Below, piece after piece: positions 56,755-56,800 of a stretch of 56,800 bases of DNA. The stretch is from contig CAMCRP010000015.1 of the NCBI GenBank assembly GCA_945877315.1, positions 1 through 56,800 of the forward strand, given 5' to 3'. How positions within the stretch are numbered: the first letter of the stretch is position 1; each line of letters begins with the position of its first letter. The translations under genes and the position numbers were made by a program. The stretch is from an uncultured Ruminococcus sp. GTDB lineage: Bacteria; Bacillota; Clostridia; Oscillospirales; Ruminococcaceae. Under the pieces are notes generated by a model. The model did no database searches and had not been told where the DNA came from. It was given only the letters and a program-made list of their open reading frames with translations.

Positions 56755-56800
56755 ACACCATTTAAATCACGGAGAAGAAATCGGCGTAAAAAGCGAAACT

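Overview
The window looks like chromosome from a low-to-moderate GC Firmicute of the Ruminococcus / Oscillospiraceae type. The reasons are a GH94 cellobiose phosphorylase, a GH95 glycan-uptake locus with DUF5696 and YIP1 partners, HrcA/CIRCE heat-shock control, strong GGAGG ribosome binding sites and SigA-type promoters. This placement is inference; no 16S or other marker gene is present. TAG is a genuine stop codon here, because the WYL regulator ends on it.

Layout. 0-7.1 kb: a WYL-domain regulator, a divergent protein of unknown function, a degenerate homocysteine-methyltransferase-like protein, a DUF1934 protein, an AT-rich orphan, and a murI-ddl cell-wall pair. 7.1-8.2 kb: about 1 kb without a credible gene, holding an inverted-repeat element, two covarying tandem hairpins and a hairpin/T-tract block. 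8.1-13 kb: a CIRCE-controlled hrcA-grpE-dnaK-dnaJ operon. 13.1-17.8 kb: a serine hydrolase, a membrane protein and a PhoB/PhoR-like two-component system. 18-32 kb: a nine-gene minus-strand glycan locus with one solute-binding protein, four CUT1 permeases, an NHL/TPR membrane protein, YIP1, DUF5696 and GH95, but no ATPase. 32.8-34.7 kb: a sortase-type surface protein with its own strong promoter. 35.2-35.9 kb: a type III toxin-antitoxin locus that gene callers would miss. 35.9-43.1 kb: argC-argJ-argB-argD-argF interleaved with three small membrane-protein genes. 43.4-46.0 kb: two tandem paralogues of the unknown gene at 1.5 kb. 46.1-48.5 kb: cellobiose phosphorylase. 48.7-49.5 kb: a nested palindromic repeat element. 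49.5-56.6 kb: the complete atpI-B-E-F-H-A-G-D-C operon.

Most notable points: (1) the type III toxin-antitoxin locus (ToxIN/AbiQ/CptIN-like), with a consensus promoter, two 39-nt antitoxin RNA repeats, a terminator and a ToxN-like toxin frame broken by a single in-frame TAG; (2) a family of three divergent paralogues of unknown function; (3) dispersed heptad-periodic inverted repeats (GTGAAAA/GTGGAAA) flanking variable cargo, once forming the last codons of a histidine kinase; (4) large palindromic gene-free elements; (5) an atpB that seems to start at ACG, and a c-subunit with a two-carboxylate Na+-type ion site.

All functional calls rest on recognising motifs by eye. No database search or structure prediction was run.
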